DNA of 64,000 nucleotides from Paramyrothecium sp. XJ0827 (lineage: Eukaryota > Ascomycota > Sordariomycetes > Hypocreales > Stachybotryaceae). The notes beneath the pieces were generated by a model. That model was not told the origin of the DNA. It made no database searches and was given only the letters and a program-made list of their open reading frames with translations. Below are positions 43,254 to 53,969 of this stretch, piece by piece. The DNA is taken from assembly GCA_020881915.1 (NCBI GenBank), contig JAJFPB010000004.1, forward strand, positions 806,001 through 870,000. Direction: 5' to 3'. Numbering within the stretch: position 1 is the stretch's first letter; each line of letters starts with the position of its first letter. The translations under genes were made by a program, and so were the position numbers.

Positions 43254-44042
43254 TCAAGCCGAAGCAACCTCTTCAATTATTTTGACAAACTGCTCGGGAT
43301 CGTGGCCAAACCTCGCCAGAAAGACGCCGTCTACGCCATCCTTCAGCCGCGTGAAGAGCCCCAGCCCAGCGCTTCCTCCATAGACCACCCTGGTCGTAGC
43401 CGTTCGGCGCCGAACGCAATCCAGCCGCCTGATGCCCTCGACTACACCAAGAACGTGCTCTTCGCCTGCTGGGTGGGCGGCGCCAATTGCCCAAACAGGT
43501 TCGTATGCCAACACCACCTCGGCCTCCGTTGGGATTGCTTCCAGGACGGCCTCCACTTGAAGCTGGCACTCTGTCACTGCTGCTTCGATGCCTGCCTCGT
43601 CTTGAGGAGGCTCTGCCTTTTCGCCGATGCATATGAGAGGGATCATGCCATTTCTGCTGACAGCCGCAGCCTTCTTGGTGACAATATCATCAGTCTCTCC
43701 AAAAAGCCTCCTCCTCTCCGCATGTCCAACCTCAACGATGCGGACACCAGCGTCACGGAGCACTGCGGGGCTGACCTCCCCCGTAAACGAGCCATAGTCT
43801 TCCCAATGGCAGTCTTGAGAACCTGTCCAGACGGACACGGGCGCTTGACGCAAATGTTCGGCCGTGGATGCCAGGGCGATGAAGTCGGGTAGCACGAAGA
43901 TATCAATCTGGGACAACAGTTGCTGAGAGGAACCGGCGAGACGCGTCCTGAGGTTTTGTGTGAAATCGCGCGTCCGGCGCAGCGAAAAGTACATTTTTGT
44001 GGACACGCCGACTATCCGGCGGCGCGGCGCATTGGAAGCCAT
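43254..44042 (-). CDS. Triosephosphate isomerase-family paralogue
   Basis: 262 aa from the ATG at 44042 (MASNAPRRRIVGVSTKMYFS). The frame is open for 27 codons upstream but without family sequence. The catalytic residues of the TIM family are all present: Lys16 in STKMYF (housekeeping TIM has NWKMN), His107 in VEVGHAERRRLFGE and Glu181 in AYEPVWAIG. The phosphate-binding loops GGSAGLGLF and GVDGVFLARFGHD also remain. Fungal and bacterial paralogues of this kind include erythrulose-1-phosphate isomerases of erythritol breakdown, so the substrate may not be triose phosphate; this is inference. No partner kinase or RpiB-like gene lies in the window. It has no intron, whereas housekeeping TIM genes in these fungi usually have several. 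Confidence 0.88.
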   Translation of the reverse strand: MASNAPRRRIVGVSTKMYFSLRRTRDFTQNLRTRLAGSSQQLLSQIDIFVLPDFIALASTAEHLRQAPVSVWTGSQDCHWEDYGSFTGEVSPAVLRDAGVRIVEVGHAERRRLFGETDDIVTKKAAAVSRNGMIPLICIGEKAEPPQDEAGIEAAVTECQLQVEAVLEAIPTEAEVVLAYEPVWAIGAAHPAGEEHVLGVVEGIRRLDCVRRRTATTRVVYGGSAGLGLFTRLKDGVDGVFLARFGHDPEQFVKIIEEVASA

Positions 44043-46388
44043 GATTGACAGGAAAAGACGGCTTCTCCAATTGAGAAGATAGACGTTGTTCAGGAGGTTT
44101 TGGTTGGTCAACGAACTGAGCACTTTCAGGGAGTTTGATGGTCAGTTTCAGCAATCCAGAGCAGCCAAGCCCGCAATAGCGCAACTTAGGGATGGGTCTC
44201 GGTGCAGGCTCTGCCCTTAGCCCTGAAATGTTTACCACCTTCTAGCATCACCACAAACACATGATCATGATGAGTTTACCCAAGGATTTGGCATTTTTTA
44301 GGGCCGCTTCGGCTCCTTGCTTGACTTCTGGAATGCATATTGTGTCGCATATTGGGCGTTATTCAAATCTTGGAGGGTGTCATTCAATTGAAGCAATGTA
44401 TGGATCCCGGGCAAACTGAAGTACCCCCTGATGGGAATAGGGCTGTATTCAACAAACTTCGCCAGAGCTTAAGCCCCGATGGCTTGCTGTAAACTTTGCT
44501 GAGACCACGTTCAGGTCTACGCTATATTGTCCTCCAAAGTACATCTGCCGGGAATGATTATTTCTTCCTTTTTTTTTTCCTTCATAGACTTCGGCTGGCT
44601 CGGTTGTATTCTGGGAAATAATCAACCCAAACCGATGGATAAGTCTCGACAGCGTCGGAGGATCTTAAAACTCCACACCACACCTGATACTTAACTTTGC
44701 TGATACAGGCTGGACCTATCGCATTGTCCAGGAGATTGACTGGTAATGTCGTATCAACGATGTCCAGATCATCCCTGTCTTGCTCACCGCGCCCACCGGA
44801 TTTTGCATTTCGCGTCTCGTTTCATGCTTGTGTTCGTGACCAAGCAACATTCTCCGAACACCACGGCGATAACCCATGCGATGACTCAATCATCATTGTT
44901 AGCTTTAAATGTCTCTCCGAAAGGCGTAATAAGTTGACTCTCCCAACGACACGAGTGATGTCACTGAAAATCCTAGCTTGGAGAAGCACATCAAAATGCA
45001 AGATTTTGAGCAAGGGGCGAAAAGACCAAAAGTTTTCGGTCATAATCAGGTTACCATGCCAGCATATACATAAAAGTGGAACTTCACTACAAACAGCTCA
45101 GTAGCTAGATTAGCAAGGCTGGGGCAATGTCAAGAACTCTGAAGGAGATCTTTCTTGTGACTATCGTTCCAGGTCGCGGAGAGGAGCAAATGACGGTTAG
45201 CTTGGAGCATGTCTCTCCGGATGCTCTTTAATATTTAACTAACGAAGCATTATCGTACTGTTGGGTAATGACTGATAGGCTTGGGCTCCAATTCATCTGG
45301 GCCCGACCGAGGCTTTAAGTGCGTCACCACCTGTCACTGTAAAAACGACCTTCATGGTTATCTACTTTGATTCGGACATTTTCAAAAACATCGCAAGATG
45401 TGGACTGGCCAGACCTGACTAAACCGATCCAACAGCTGCAAACATTTGTGGCGATTGCTCGTTGAGAAGTCATAAGTGATGACGGCTTCGATTTCGAGAA
45501 TTATTATCTAAATAAGGCAGTCGGGTAATCTCGCAGGATGAGTGAGTTTTTCCGCTGAAGTTAGCCTCTTCTCATAGTCTTCACAGTGCACCAGGTAGCC
45601 AACTAGTGGATATTGAGCACCCGCTACGTACGTAAGGCATGAAATTGGCTTATGCAATCTCAGGTTTTGAACTATTTCTTTTTATGGATACCCTTTTCCT
45701 GCTCTTTGCCAGCTGTTGTAGAGGGTTTACGCCGGCAGTGTTCGACTGTTCATCTGATATCTCAGTAGTGGTAGACACAGGAACAAACTGCTTCCCGTAA
45801 CCAAAGCCTGAGAACCAGAAGAAACCCATAGCAGCATCATGCACATATTTACAATGAAATGACCAACAATACATTACTACCACGTCTAGGGCTCCACCAT
45901 GGATGCGTGATCACAGGAGTGTGGGGTCAACCAGATGAATTTGCGATAAAGTCAATGCTCTCGTCCTCTATAGTGGATACAGGCTGCGTGAACTTTATCA
46001 TCATGCTTGTTTTAAAGTGGTAGATGTGCCTATTCTTCTCGGTCACTTCACGTTCATTGTAGAAGGTAGACTTTAAGGATTACATAGGCGATAGCACCCC
46101 TCCCAGATGATTGGAGAAAGGTAGAGCGTGTCCTAGTAGAAAGCACATTGCTGTTGACCAATATGGATTTATTCAACAAGAATTTTGCTAGTTGACTCTG
46201 TTTTCTGAACTCATATGTACAAAAAGACTCAACGCATATGTCCTTGTCAGACGGTCATGGGTATCATGCAGATTTTGAGTTCCCTGGCGCTCCTAAACCG
46301 TTCCGGGTTATCATGAATCTGTCATCAAATAAAGTCTCCCGGGCTAGTCTGAACGACTCCTGATCTCCAGAAAAGAAAGGCTTGAGGC
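44043..46388. other. Gene-poor region
   Basis: 2.3 kb, AT-richer than the left half, with a T-run near 44570. Short frames (for example 45650-45883 minus) show no domain. Nothing supported. Confidence 0.4.
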
Positions 46389-46843
46389 TTAAGAGGTACC
46401 CTGGCAAGCCCTGAAACCATTGCCGCTGGCGCCAGTGTGGGTGATGGTGCCTGCTTGTCTGCAGTCCCGGGTAATGATGACTCTGTCAGGTCCAGGAGAG
46501 CCTAGTTGAAAGCCCATCAGTTTCAATTCCAGCTGTACTTGTTCGGCATTAGATACGTACCACCAGTGTAGACCCTCTTGGAAGACAAGATGGGGAACTC
46601 GTAGAATGGGCCAGAGAGGCCAAGGAATCGGAAACCCTCGTCGTTGCGGTACACGTGAGGATAAGACGAACCACCGGCAGTGCCTCCGTTACGAACGTAG
46701 TTGCACGCGGCGACGGAGGCAGAGTTGGTGTTGGCGGAAGTGTACGAGACAGAACCGCAGACCGCAGGGGCGCGAGCCTGAAGCTCAGCCGGGGCGGCAA
46801 TAGCGCCCGCGATCAAGGAGAGAAGACCCAGGGTGAACTTCAT
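46389..46843 (-). CDS. Secreted guanyl-specific ribonuclease, RNase F1/T1 family
   Basis: Exons 46843-46561 and 46501-46389 (59-nt intron, GTACGT...AACTAG, phase 1) give 131 aa. Signal peptide [16 protein letters not shown] and a short propeptide ending LQAR, then a mature domain starting near [20 protein letters not shown]. Family catalytic residues are seen: His63 in YPHVY, Glu82 in YEFPI, Arg101 in PDRVIIT and His116 in [10 protein letters not shown]. Four cysteines (29, 47, 108, 127) fit the two disulfides of RNase F1. These enzymes cut single-stranded RNA after G. Secreted members serve nutrition, and some fungal relatives act on other organisms; neither role is shown here. Confidence 0.92.
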
Positions 46844-46970
46844 GTTGACTTTTGCTAGTGGAGCGAAAAAGAATGGGGCTCAGGGTCCGATGAAGGCGGG
46901 CAGAGGTTGGATGAGGCGATGGAATAGGGCTGGGAGCATCATGGTGATCAGGGGCGACGATCACGGCCCC

Positions 46971-46976
46971 TTTATA
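46971..46976 (-). promoter_or_regulatory. Putative TATA box of the RNase gene
   Basis: TATAAA on the minus strand, about 130 bp upstream of the RNase start codon, in an otherwise GC-rich stretch. Confidence 0.5.
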
Positions 46977-48753
46977 TGCGTTGGAATGCTGCACAGATGG
47001 ACTTGGGCACGAATCTCTCTACTCATGCCAAGAGATCAAGCAGCTGCCTCTACCGCCCGATTCTTCCATTAGCCCGCAAGAGCCGACTCCTTCCCCTCGA
47101 GCTGAGCCATTCACGGCGCATTTTCATTTGCCAATTCGGAGATGTCAGTGCTTTTGGGAATATCACGCAGGTCCCCGGCCTAGACCTTGATCTACTGCAT
47201 CTGCCATGTCGACACTGAAACCTGCATCGAAAGGATGCGTGACCATTCAAGTTGTCTTATCGCCCACATGTGTGTTGCATCAGCGGTCCCTGGAATGGCG
47301 GGTGTGGGTGTGGGGGAGATCGGCGTGGTTACCAAACCGGAAGGTCGTCGGGGTAGCGTCCGGCAGGGACGGCGTAGATCGGCGGTCTACACGGGAGCAA
47401 GGCCCAGTTCAGGCATGACCAGATCCTAGGCTTATCAGTCAGGGCCTATCTCTGTCGACTGGCAGCTGCAAGTGTTTGTCGAGGCGGCCGGTTCCGTCGA
47501 CAGATTAGCCGGCACCCAAGTGGCCGAACGGAGATGCAGGATCGTGACACTGCGGGATTCCCAGGCAAAAGGCAGTGAGTGCGAGGCGCTCCTGGACAAC
47601 AAGGCCCCCTACCTCGCGAGACTCGGACCCATTCCGCATATCTAGCTCCATGCCAACCCACGATGTGGAGCTTCCTGAGATCCGTCAACGACGACACGTG
47701 CGCAATTTCTACGATAGGAGAGTGCCTCCAGCAACATCCCTGACATGCGGGAAATGACTACCGCGTTGCGCTTCGGCAAAGAGAACCTGATGTGCATTCT
47801 GTTCCAGCCAACCGAACCGTGGCTTCAAGCCACGCATGGTCTTTATAACCGATTTGTGGGGCTCCCATTCGCTGTCAGAATTGATGGGTGCGTACGTTGA
47901 CTCGACCATTTTCGCATTTCCCCGCTCGCTGCCCGTTTAGGTGACCGAGAAGACTAGCCTGCACCGCGATGAGTTCGATCATACTCTGCATACTGTCTAG
48001 TTGTCCTTGACTTCATGATATCACAACCTCAAACCACTTCAGAGGTTCCAACAAGAATGAGTTTTTCCGGCTAAATTCCAATGCTCGTTGCCAGGCTACG
48101 TTGGTCACATATTATGCCTAGCATCTCCACGTCTCCGGTCTATGGAACTCCCCGAATCAAAGTCTTGATCAAAAGGCTTGACTTGTTTCCGGAGCGTCTG
48201 AGGGGCGCCGAGAAATAAGTTTTCTGTCTTGATGTACCATTCAACAGTGCCTTCTTTCTGGGATAAACGAAGGAATGGACATGATTCCTTAAATCAGGCC
48301 TGTAAAACCCCTTAGTCAAGCCAGACGGCTTGATTTGCACCAGCTGCACATATCGCTTTGGCCACTACTTCCATTACGGCAATTAGCCTGTACCACGAAT
48401 GTATTTTGTGTAGTTGGGGATGGCCGTCTTCCAGATTTTCAATCCTCATAAAATCGCCCTAAACTCGTATCGGGATTGTAATATTGCCTGATTAACCTGC
48501 GCAAGAACGGTCGTCAAAGTACGGGTTAGGATGACGCGCTGCTTGTCTAAAAGCAGTTGTCTTCTACCTGCACTCTCAGCAAGGCACAGTCCCTAGGTTA
48601 TTGCGAATTGACTGCAGTGCTCGAGTCAAGCTCTCCTGTTGCAGAATCTTTCTTCCCTCATAGTCCTTCTGTCAGTTTTACCGCCTACCTCTTTCGTCTT
48701 CCGTCTTTGGGGTTGTGAAAGTGGGCCATAGACTGAACAAAAGGACAAAGATA

Positions 48754-49164
48754 TCAGTGTACTGGTTGTATTTTGGCACTGGCTGTCTCCTTGTAGATGT
48801 TCAGCGTTGCCTCTGGTAAAATAAAATCCCTGTAATCACGCTCAAGGGAATCTGTGAGCGTCTGTAGTCTCATTAATCTCTTTACTATATCATGGTGTAG
48901 TATCTCTTCGCATGTGGCGAGAAGTGCGGTATTGCAGGCACACTTCCTGGTAATCCTTGCCCGCAAGAGGTGCTACCACTGAGCACCGATCAAACGATAA
49001 CGCTCACCACCAACGTCCAATACGAGAAGCCCATATTTCCCTGGAAAATCACGGGTACTGCGAGCACGAGCCTGCACATCAGTCGCCAGCTGAGCCATAA
49101 TCTCCATGAGGCGCCTTCCATAGTACTGGCGTGGGCTTGGTGCCGGTATCTGGCCAAAGTTAAT
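48754..49164 (-). pseudogene. Protein-like frame interrupted by a stop; possible gene remnant
   Basis: A frame opens after TAA at 49165-49167 and runs 63 codons (INFGQIPAPSPRQYYGRRLM, then EIMAQLATDVQARARS, then PGKYGLLVLDVGGERYRLI) to TAG at 48973-48975. The same frame then continues 72 codons (LRARITRKCACNTALLATCE, then ILHHDIVKRLMRLQTL). The residue mix looks coding. Either it is a decayed gene or the TAG lies in an intron beginning GTGAGC near 49013. I recognise no family. Confidence 0.25.
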
Positions 49165-50310
49165 TTAATCTGAGACGTCAGTGGTTGAAGAACGGCCGTA
49201 CGCAGACAAACAACCTTCTGACATCTGGGCTCCACAGTCAACTCATGTGATTGCCGGCGAGTTTCGTAATATAGTGGGCTCTGATGGGTGATGACAACCT
49301 CGCTGAGGACAATGCTTGGCGACTGAGCCCCATCGAATATGAATGAACACCGCATGCTATTTTAACAACGGAAAAGTCCTGGGTACATGTCATTGAACGC
49401 TTCATCGAAAAGGCTGGCTTAGATGCTGCCCTCTGTCCCATAGCAAGCTAGACTCCAATCAAAACCCAGTGAGGCCATTCTTTCCTTCTTCATCTTTGTT
49501 CTCATTATCAACATTATGACGAACCAGTACCGTGAGGCATGGCGCCCAGGGCAGCCTGCACTCCAGATTAGTTAGATACATCCTATCGTGAAGCATTTTG
49601 AATAATCGTAATCGACTTCGGTAGTCTGTTGGCCCTGAAATCATCCTCGTCCTCAGAAATCTCTTCCAACGTCATTGCTGAAGGCTCAGCCACTCGAAAG
49701 GCTCTCACAGTTCCGCCCTGCGCACCTGGCGCCGGGAAGAGCGGGGCTTTGACCTGGCATGTCTCCCAGGACGTGCCAAGGACGCGGGCTAATCAAAGAG
49801 TGCGGCACGTTATGTACATCTATCAGTCTCTAGAATTAAACACAATGCTTGGATTGCGTTTTGAAGTCAGCCGATGAACTGTGGGAGAGACCCTAAGCGC
49901 TGACGGTTGACACGGACCTCGCAGCATGCCGCGCTGCCCAGGCCGCCCAGGCCGCCCCTTGCTCTCATTTACCAACGGGACCAGGTCTTCAGCGCCGTGG
50001 CTGTGTCAAAATATGTACCAGCGGCAGCCATGGCTTCTCTCACCGTCATCTCACCGGTTTGTGGTTCTGCCATTCTGCGGCCCTCAGCCCCAGCCTCGTA
50101 AATCGGCCGGCAAAGCGGAGAAATGGCTTGTCAGGCATTTCAAGCGGCTGCGTCGAAGACAAGACTGTTGTCATGGGTCGTACCTAAGGCTATTTGAACA
50201 CCGAGTGTCCCATGGAATGTCAAACCTACGCATTCTGCAAGTCCCGTAGCTTCCGACAAAAGAGGTATCCCATTCATCATTTTGAGATCGACACTTCTAC
50301 TCAACACAGG

Positions 50311-51036
50311 ATGACCAGCATATTTCCCCTCTCAGCGCCGCCAGCATGCCCCGATTGCCAAGAGCCAGCAATCCGCGCGATTGTAGGCCGCTCCAGGCCC
50401 ACTCCCAATGCTGGCCGCCCGTACTACTACTGCCAACGCAAGCATGCTCGCAAGTTTGTGACTTGGGACGATGAGAAGGGTATATACCCGAGCAATCCCC
50501 GTTGCGATTGCGGACTCGCCAGTCGCCGGGATGTTGGGACTACGTCTGGCACAATTCCTTGGTACGCGTGTGGAACCAAAAGATGTGGGTTCAAGGAAGA
50601 TATTGAAGATGATGAGACTGAATCGACAGCTGGTCGAGCCGAGCTTGACTCGTCACCACCACCACCTTCTTATGTATCTCAGAGAACGCCTCCTTCTCAA
50701 GCAAGATCGCGGTACGTAAATTTGCTTGCACCCTAGAATAGCGATGAGTACTGACTAGGCCATCTCAGGTCGAATTTTTCCAGCCCTCCACGGTCTGTTT
50801 CCGCGTCGCCGCCCACTGAGCCTTCAACAGCGACCAACTCGCAGATGAACATCCTAGTTGACACCATGACCACTCTGCAAATTAAGACGCCCGGCAGAAC
50901 TCCGGGCTCCAAAATGACGTCCATCTCGGTTGTTGTCGAAACGCCTGGGAACGCCCAAATCGTGCCGGTAGTGAAGACGGAATGTCGTAAGAAGCTCTTC
51001 TGCCGTGTCCGGTGCCGCTGCGCAAAGGCAGGCTGA
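50311..51036 (+). CDS. GRF-type zinc finger protein
   Basis: Exons 50311-50711 and 50769-51036 (57-nt intron, GTACGT...TCTCAG, phase 2) give 222 aa from MTSIFPLSAPP. The first Cys cluster, ACPDCQEPAIRAIVGRS then RPYYYCQRKHARKFVTWDDE, is a GRF-like zinc ribbon (C..C, GRPYYxC, FxxW). A second, partner-like cluster follows: CDCGLASRRDV with WYACGTKRCGFKED. GRF fingers bind single-stranded nucleic acid in topoisomerase III, NEIL3 and APE2. Here the fingers stand alone with a Ser/Pro linker and a basic cysteine-rich tail (CRKKLFCRVRCRCAKAG), which has no enzyme domain. It sits alone in gene-poor DNA. The zinc-finger assignment is good; the biological role is unknown. Confidence 0.8.
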
Positions 51037-52157
51037 GTGGAGCATATTAGATGAGGCCTGCACAAGGTGTCCTGTCCACAGCGTTTGCAGACAATAATGA
51101 GAACAATGAAAGCTGTCGATGCTTTACAAAGAAAATTATCCGTCTTTCATGAATCGCTCAATACCAATTCCTTCAGCACAAGGGGTTGTCACTGTACTTA
51201 TTCAACATTTTCCGTACGTTGGTTAATATGTTTTGTCGCTTATTGTGCTATATGATTCACAATTTGTGCAAAAGATGAAAGCTGTGTGAGACTACTCACT
51301 GTACTTACCAGAATAACTCCATTCAGTCATCAATCGCCTACCTATCAAGCTTCGTGCCGTACTGGCTTGCAAACCAGCTTCACAAGTGACCTTCTTTGGC
51401 TTGGAAACTTGAAATCTTGATAATAATAGAAAACAGAAAATAACACGTAACATGATGAGCTTCTAGATGTAGTTGTCAAAGATACGAACCATATTACATG
51501 AAGTAACACCAGTGCCGTGATGTAGAGCTCTGTCGAGTAGGTTGCGGAACTAATCACCGAGACATCGTACAAGTCATTCTTGCCAATGAAGAGCAATCAC
51601 ACGTAATCAGGCCTGGGCCGTCGAGCCTTCTGTAAGGGGCATGTTTAACTCTGTCCTTACAACCATAGTTTAGGTAACTGTTACACCTCGTTGGGAATAA
51701 AATTTCTTGATCATGTTGGGTGTCAAATGTCTGAATACACGAATTCACCTGCTGACCGCGTGCGAACCAACGCTGTTGTTTCGGACCGAGCTCCGTCAGA
51801 ACTACAAACATTGACGGAGTACTTGCTTGTTCTAAGAGCTCTGCTATTAGCTAACATGGCGGATGAGCGAATGCACAGTGTATACTTACTTACACAAGAA
51901 GCACAGAGGCTGTTATGTAGGGACTGTCGTCTGAAGCAGCTTTGACAATAGATAAGACAAGAAGATCTGAAACCCTGTTCAAGCGGTCATTCAAAGCAAT
52001 ATCTCGGATATTTTGCCTCTTATGAGAGTAGTTAATGGCGCAATAGCTAGTTTTGCATTTTCTAATAATCTCATGACACAGTCTGTAGGTGTAACATCAG
52101 TTCCGGAATGTGATTTATCTTGGCTCCCAGCGAAGCACTGGGTTTATGCATTTCCCA
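51037..52157. other. AT-rich region containing a pectin lyase remnant
   Basis: About 1.1 kb of AT-rich DNA. Apart from the remnant at 51480-51600, nothing was recognised. Confidence 0.4.
51480..51600 (-). pseudogene. Decayed pectin lyase fragment
   Basis: The minus strand here aligns by eye, base by base, with the 3' part of exon 2 of the intact pectin lyase gene at 53970-55298. It shares ATTGGCAAGAATGACTTGTA exactly. The following stretch, up to the ACTACATCTAG / ACTACTTCCAG exon end, matches imperfectly with small indels. Translated, only LFIGKNDLY survives before frames drift, so it is non-functional. Weaker similarity may extend to about 51760. The changes make it more AT-rich than the intact gene. 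Confidence 0.72.
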
Positions 52158-52793
52158 TTATCCCATAATTTGTCTGCGATTCAGAAGCGGTCTAGTTACG
52201 TGAAACCAGGCTCCAGCCACTCGTCTTTCGTTCCTGAAATCCCAGATGATTCCGAACATCAGTGCCAGGCATCCTACCACGGATCCAATAACAGCTCCTG
52301 CAATGGTTGCTTTGTCGCTTACGCTGAGACCATGACGCTCTGTTTGGGGACCTGGTCTTCCCGTTGCCGTACCGCTTGGTGAGCTGGTCGTTTGGCCAAT
52401 CGATTCTGTCGGGCGTATATGGGTCGGCGGAAGAGTAACCTGGATACAATAGACGTCAAGTATGGCGGTGGCCAATGGTATCATGTCGCGGTCACACCTC
52501 TCCCAGCAATATTGAGAGATGGAATCCTGTAGCTCGGCCGAGCGGGTAGCATTGGCGCATATGCATGAAACCGCGTTCACAGGATCGCAGGAGTATTTGG
52601 ATTTGAAAGCCTTCGAAGGCTCGATGGCGCACGCAGTGACACAACCATGCATCGAGGTTGGCGATGCGGTGAGGAGGGATTGTATTGTTGAATAGGCGTC
52701 ATTGTTTTGAAAAGGTGTCTCTTTTGGAATCGTTTCCGCGTTCACGAAAGCGCAGCAGCCAGGTACTAAGAGGAGCAGGGACGGGGGAATCAT
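52158..52793 (-). CDS. CFEM-like cysteine-rich protein with one transmembrane segment
   Basis: 211 aa, single exon. Signal peptide MIPPSLLLLVPGCCAFVNAE. The ectodomain has eight cysteines in CFEM spacing: CVTAC, then YSCDPVNAVSCIC, then YCWERC and a final YC. A Ser/Thr/Pro/Gly-rich stalk (ESIGQTTSSPSGTATGRPGP) leads to a membrane helix (ATIAGAVIGSVVGCLALMF) and a short basic cytoplasmic tail. CFEM proteins are fungal cell-surface proteins; some bind haem through an Asp three residues before the fourth cysteine. Here that position is Ala (AVSC), so haem binding through the usual ligand is not expected. It is flanked on both sides by pectin lyase fragments. Confidence 0.8.
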   Translation of the reverse strand: MIPPSLLLLVPGCCAFVNAETIPKETPFQNNDAYSTIQSLLTASPTSMHGCVTACAIEPSKAFKSKYSCDPVNAVSCICANATRSAELQDSISQYCWERCDRDMIPLATAILDVYCIQVTLPPTHIRPTESIGQTTSSPSGTATGRPGPQTERHGLSVSDKATIAGAVIGSVVGCLALMFGIIWDFRNERRVAGAWFHVTRPLLNRRQIMG

Positions 52794-53759
52794 GACTTTC
52801 TGTACGCACGATCTAGTAAATATTTGATAAGGTGGTGTTGAACTTGATGGAATAAGACTAATAGACGCACGACTAGGGAGCCCTCAGCTCTACATCCAGC
52901 GATATTGTGGATGCTGCGTACCGCATTGTTTACAATGCGGCAGTGCAAAACGCGCCTCAATTTAGACGGTACAAACTTGGCTTTAATAGGTCGTTGTTAG
53001 ATTGGGTATCGCAAAGTGAGGCTGAAGCAAACAGTGTCAACCAATTGACTTGCCTAAGAGGCTTGAATCCGTGACATTGTGCATTAGCCCGTCCTGGAAA
53101 GGCTGTGCATAGCATCCGCTGAATCTTGAACCTCGTCTTCTCCTTCCTATGATGGCGAAGTACCAATACATCGACGATAGTCCTCATAATCTTTGCCAAT
53201 AGCTGCGGTATCTGACTGTACATGTGTGTAAATTTTAGCTTTGGGATTTGATGATTTTGCAGCTGTGATATTAAATGGAGAGGGAGGGATGATCGTTTCA
53301 CCAATCGTGTTGATTCCTCCTCATGCTTGGGCTTGAAGCACCTCCCAACGTTTGTGATTAGACAACTGGCCAGCCCAGGGTTGCGTTGCACAAATCTCGT
53401 GCATACCTTATTGGGCAGTTATGCTCCAGGGTCGTTCCCGGTCTCGGGGAGCAGCAGGGATCCCGTCTACTGCTCCGCCTTCTCTTATGGCAAGAGGTTT
53501 TAGCAAACTTTTCCGGATTATACGACTTATTTCAACAGTAATAAATCCATCTCTAAAAATAAACTAAAGAAGTAGTCCATGTCTGTTTCTGTAATACATA
53601 GAACCCTGCAAGCCATTCCAGGGGGGTTATTTGACAAGACCTCAGGCTGCATAAGCTCTGTTGGCAGGAAAGAACTCAATTAGAAAGCCTCAAACTAAGC
53701 ATGATTGCCTTAACCAGCTCCGACTCAACGGAGCCATCGCTTGCGGCTATCAATGCGTT
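52794..53759. other. AT-rich gene-free region
   Basis: About 1 kb. A 144-codon minus-strand frame (52957-53391) has no domain. Nothing else recognised. Confidence 0.4.
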
Positions 53760-53969
53760 TCTCAACGAGGCTTCGCCTGCAAATGGTACAATGAATTGAA
53801 AAACCTGCTCTTAACTTTGAGTGTGTTATCAGAAGTGCGACGGACCCTACCACTCTCCAAGCGGCGACGTATCTGGGGTTTATCGAGCGAGGAGTTAATG
53901 CGGTCAAGCTGAATCCTATTACAAGCACCTAGGATGATGCCATCACCGCCCCAGACGAAAAGAGCGGGT
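53760..53969 (-). pseudogene. Second decayed pectin lyase fragment, fused to the end of the intact gene
   Basis: Immediately past the stop of the intact pectin lyase, the minus strand again reads pectin lyase sequence, FVWGGDGIILGACNRIQLD, homologous to YVWGGDAITLDGCDKVWLD inside the intact protein. DNA similarity begins at the shared TAAACCC, of which TAA is the intact gene's stop codon, and is clear to about 53891. Two extra bases put the fragment in another frame. Beyond 53891 it is weak (SGRVRRTSDNT against AGHVTISDNE). It lacks a start and is non-functional. Confidence 0.78.

Larger units (their letters stand above)
46844..50310. other. Long gene-poor region
   Basis: 3.5 kb without a convincing gene. 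It includes the RNase promoter and, on the minus strand at 48754-49164, a protein-like frame broken by one stop. Other frames look random. Confidence 0.4.

Noticed and set aside
43218..43892. 224-codon plus-strand frame over the TIM-like gene
   Set aside because: Antisense of a clearly functional gene with catalytic residues; the antisense product has no recognisable feature.
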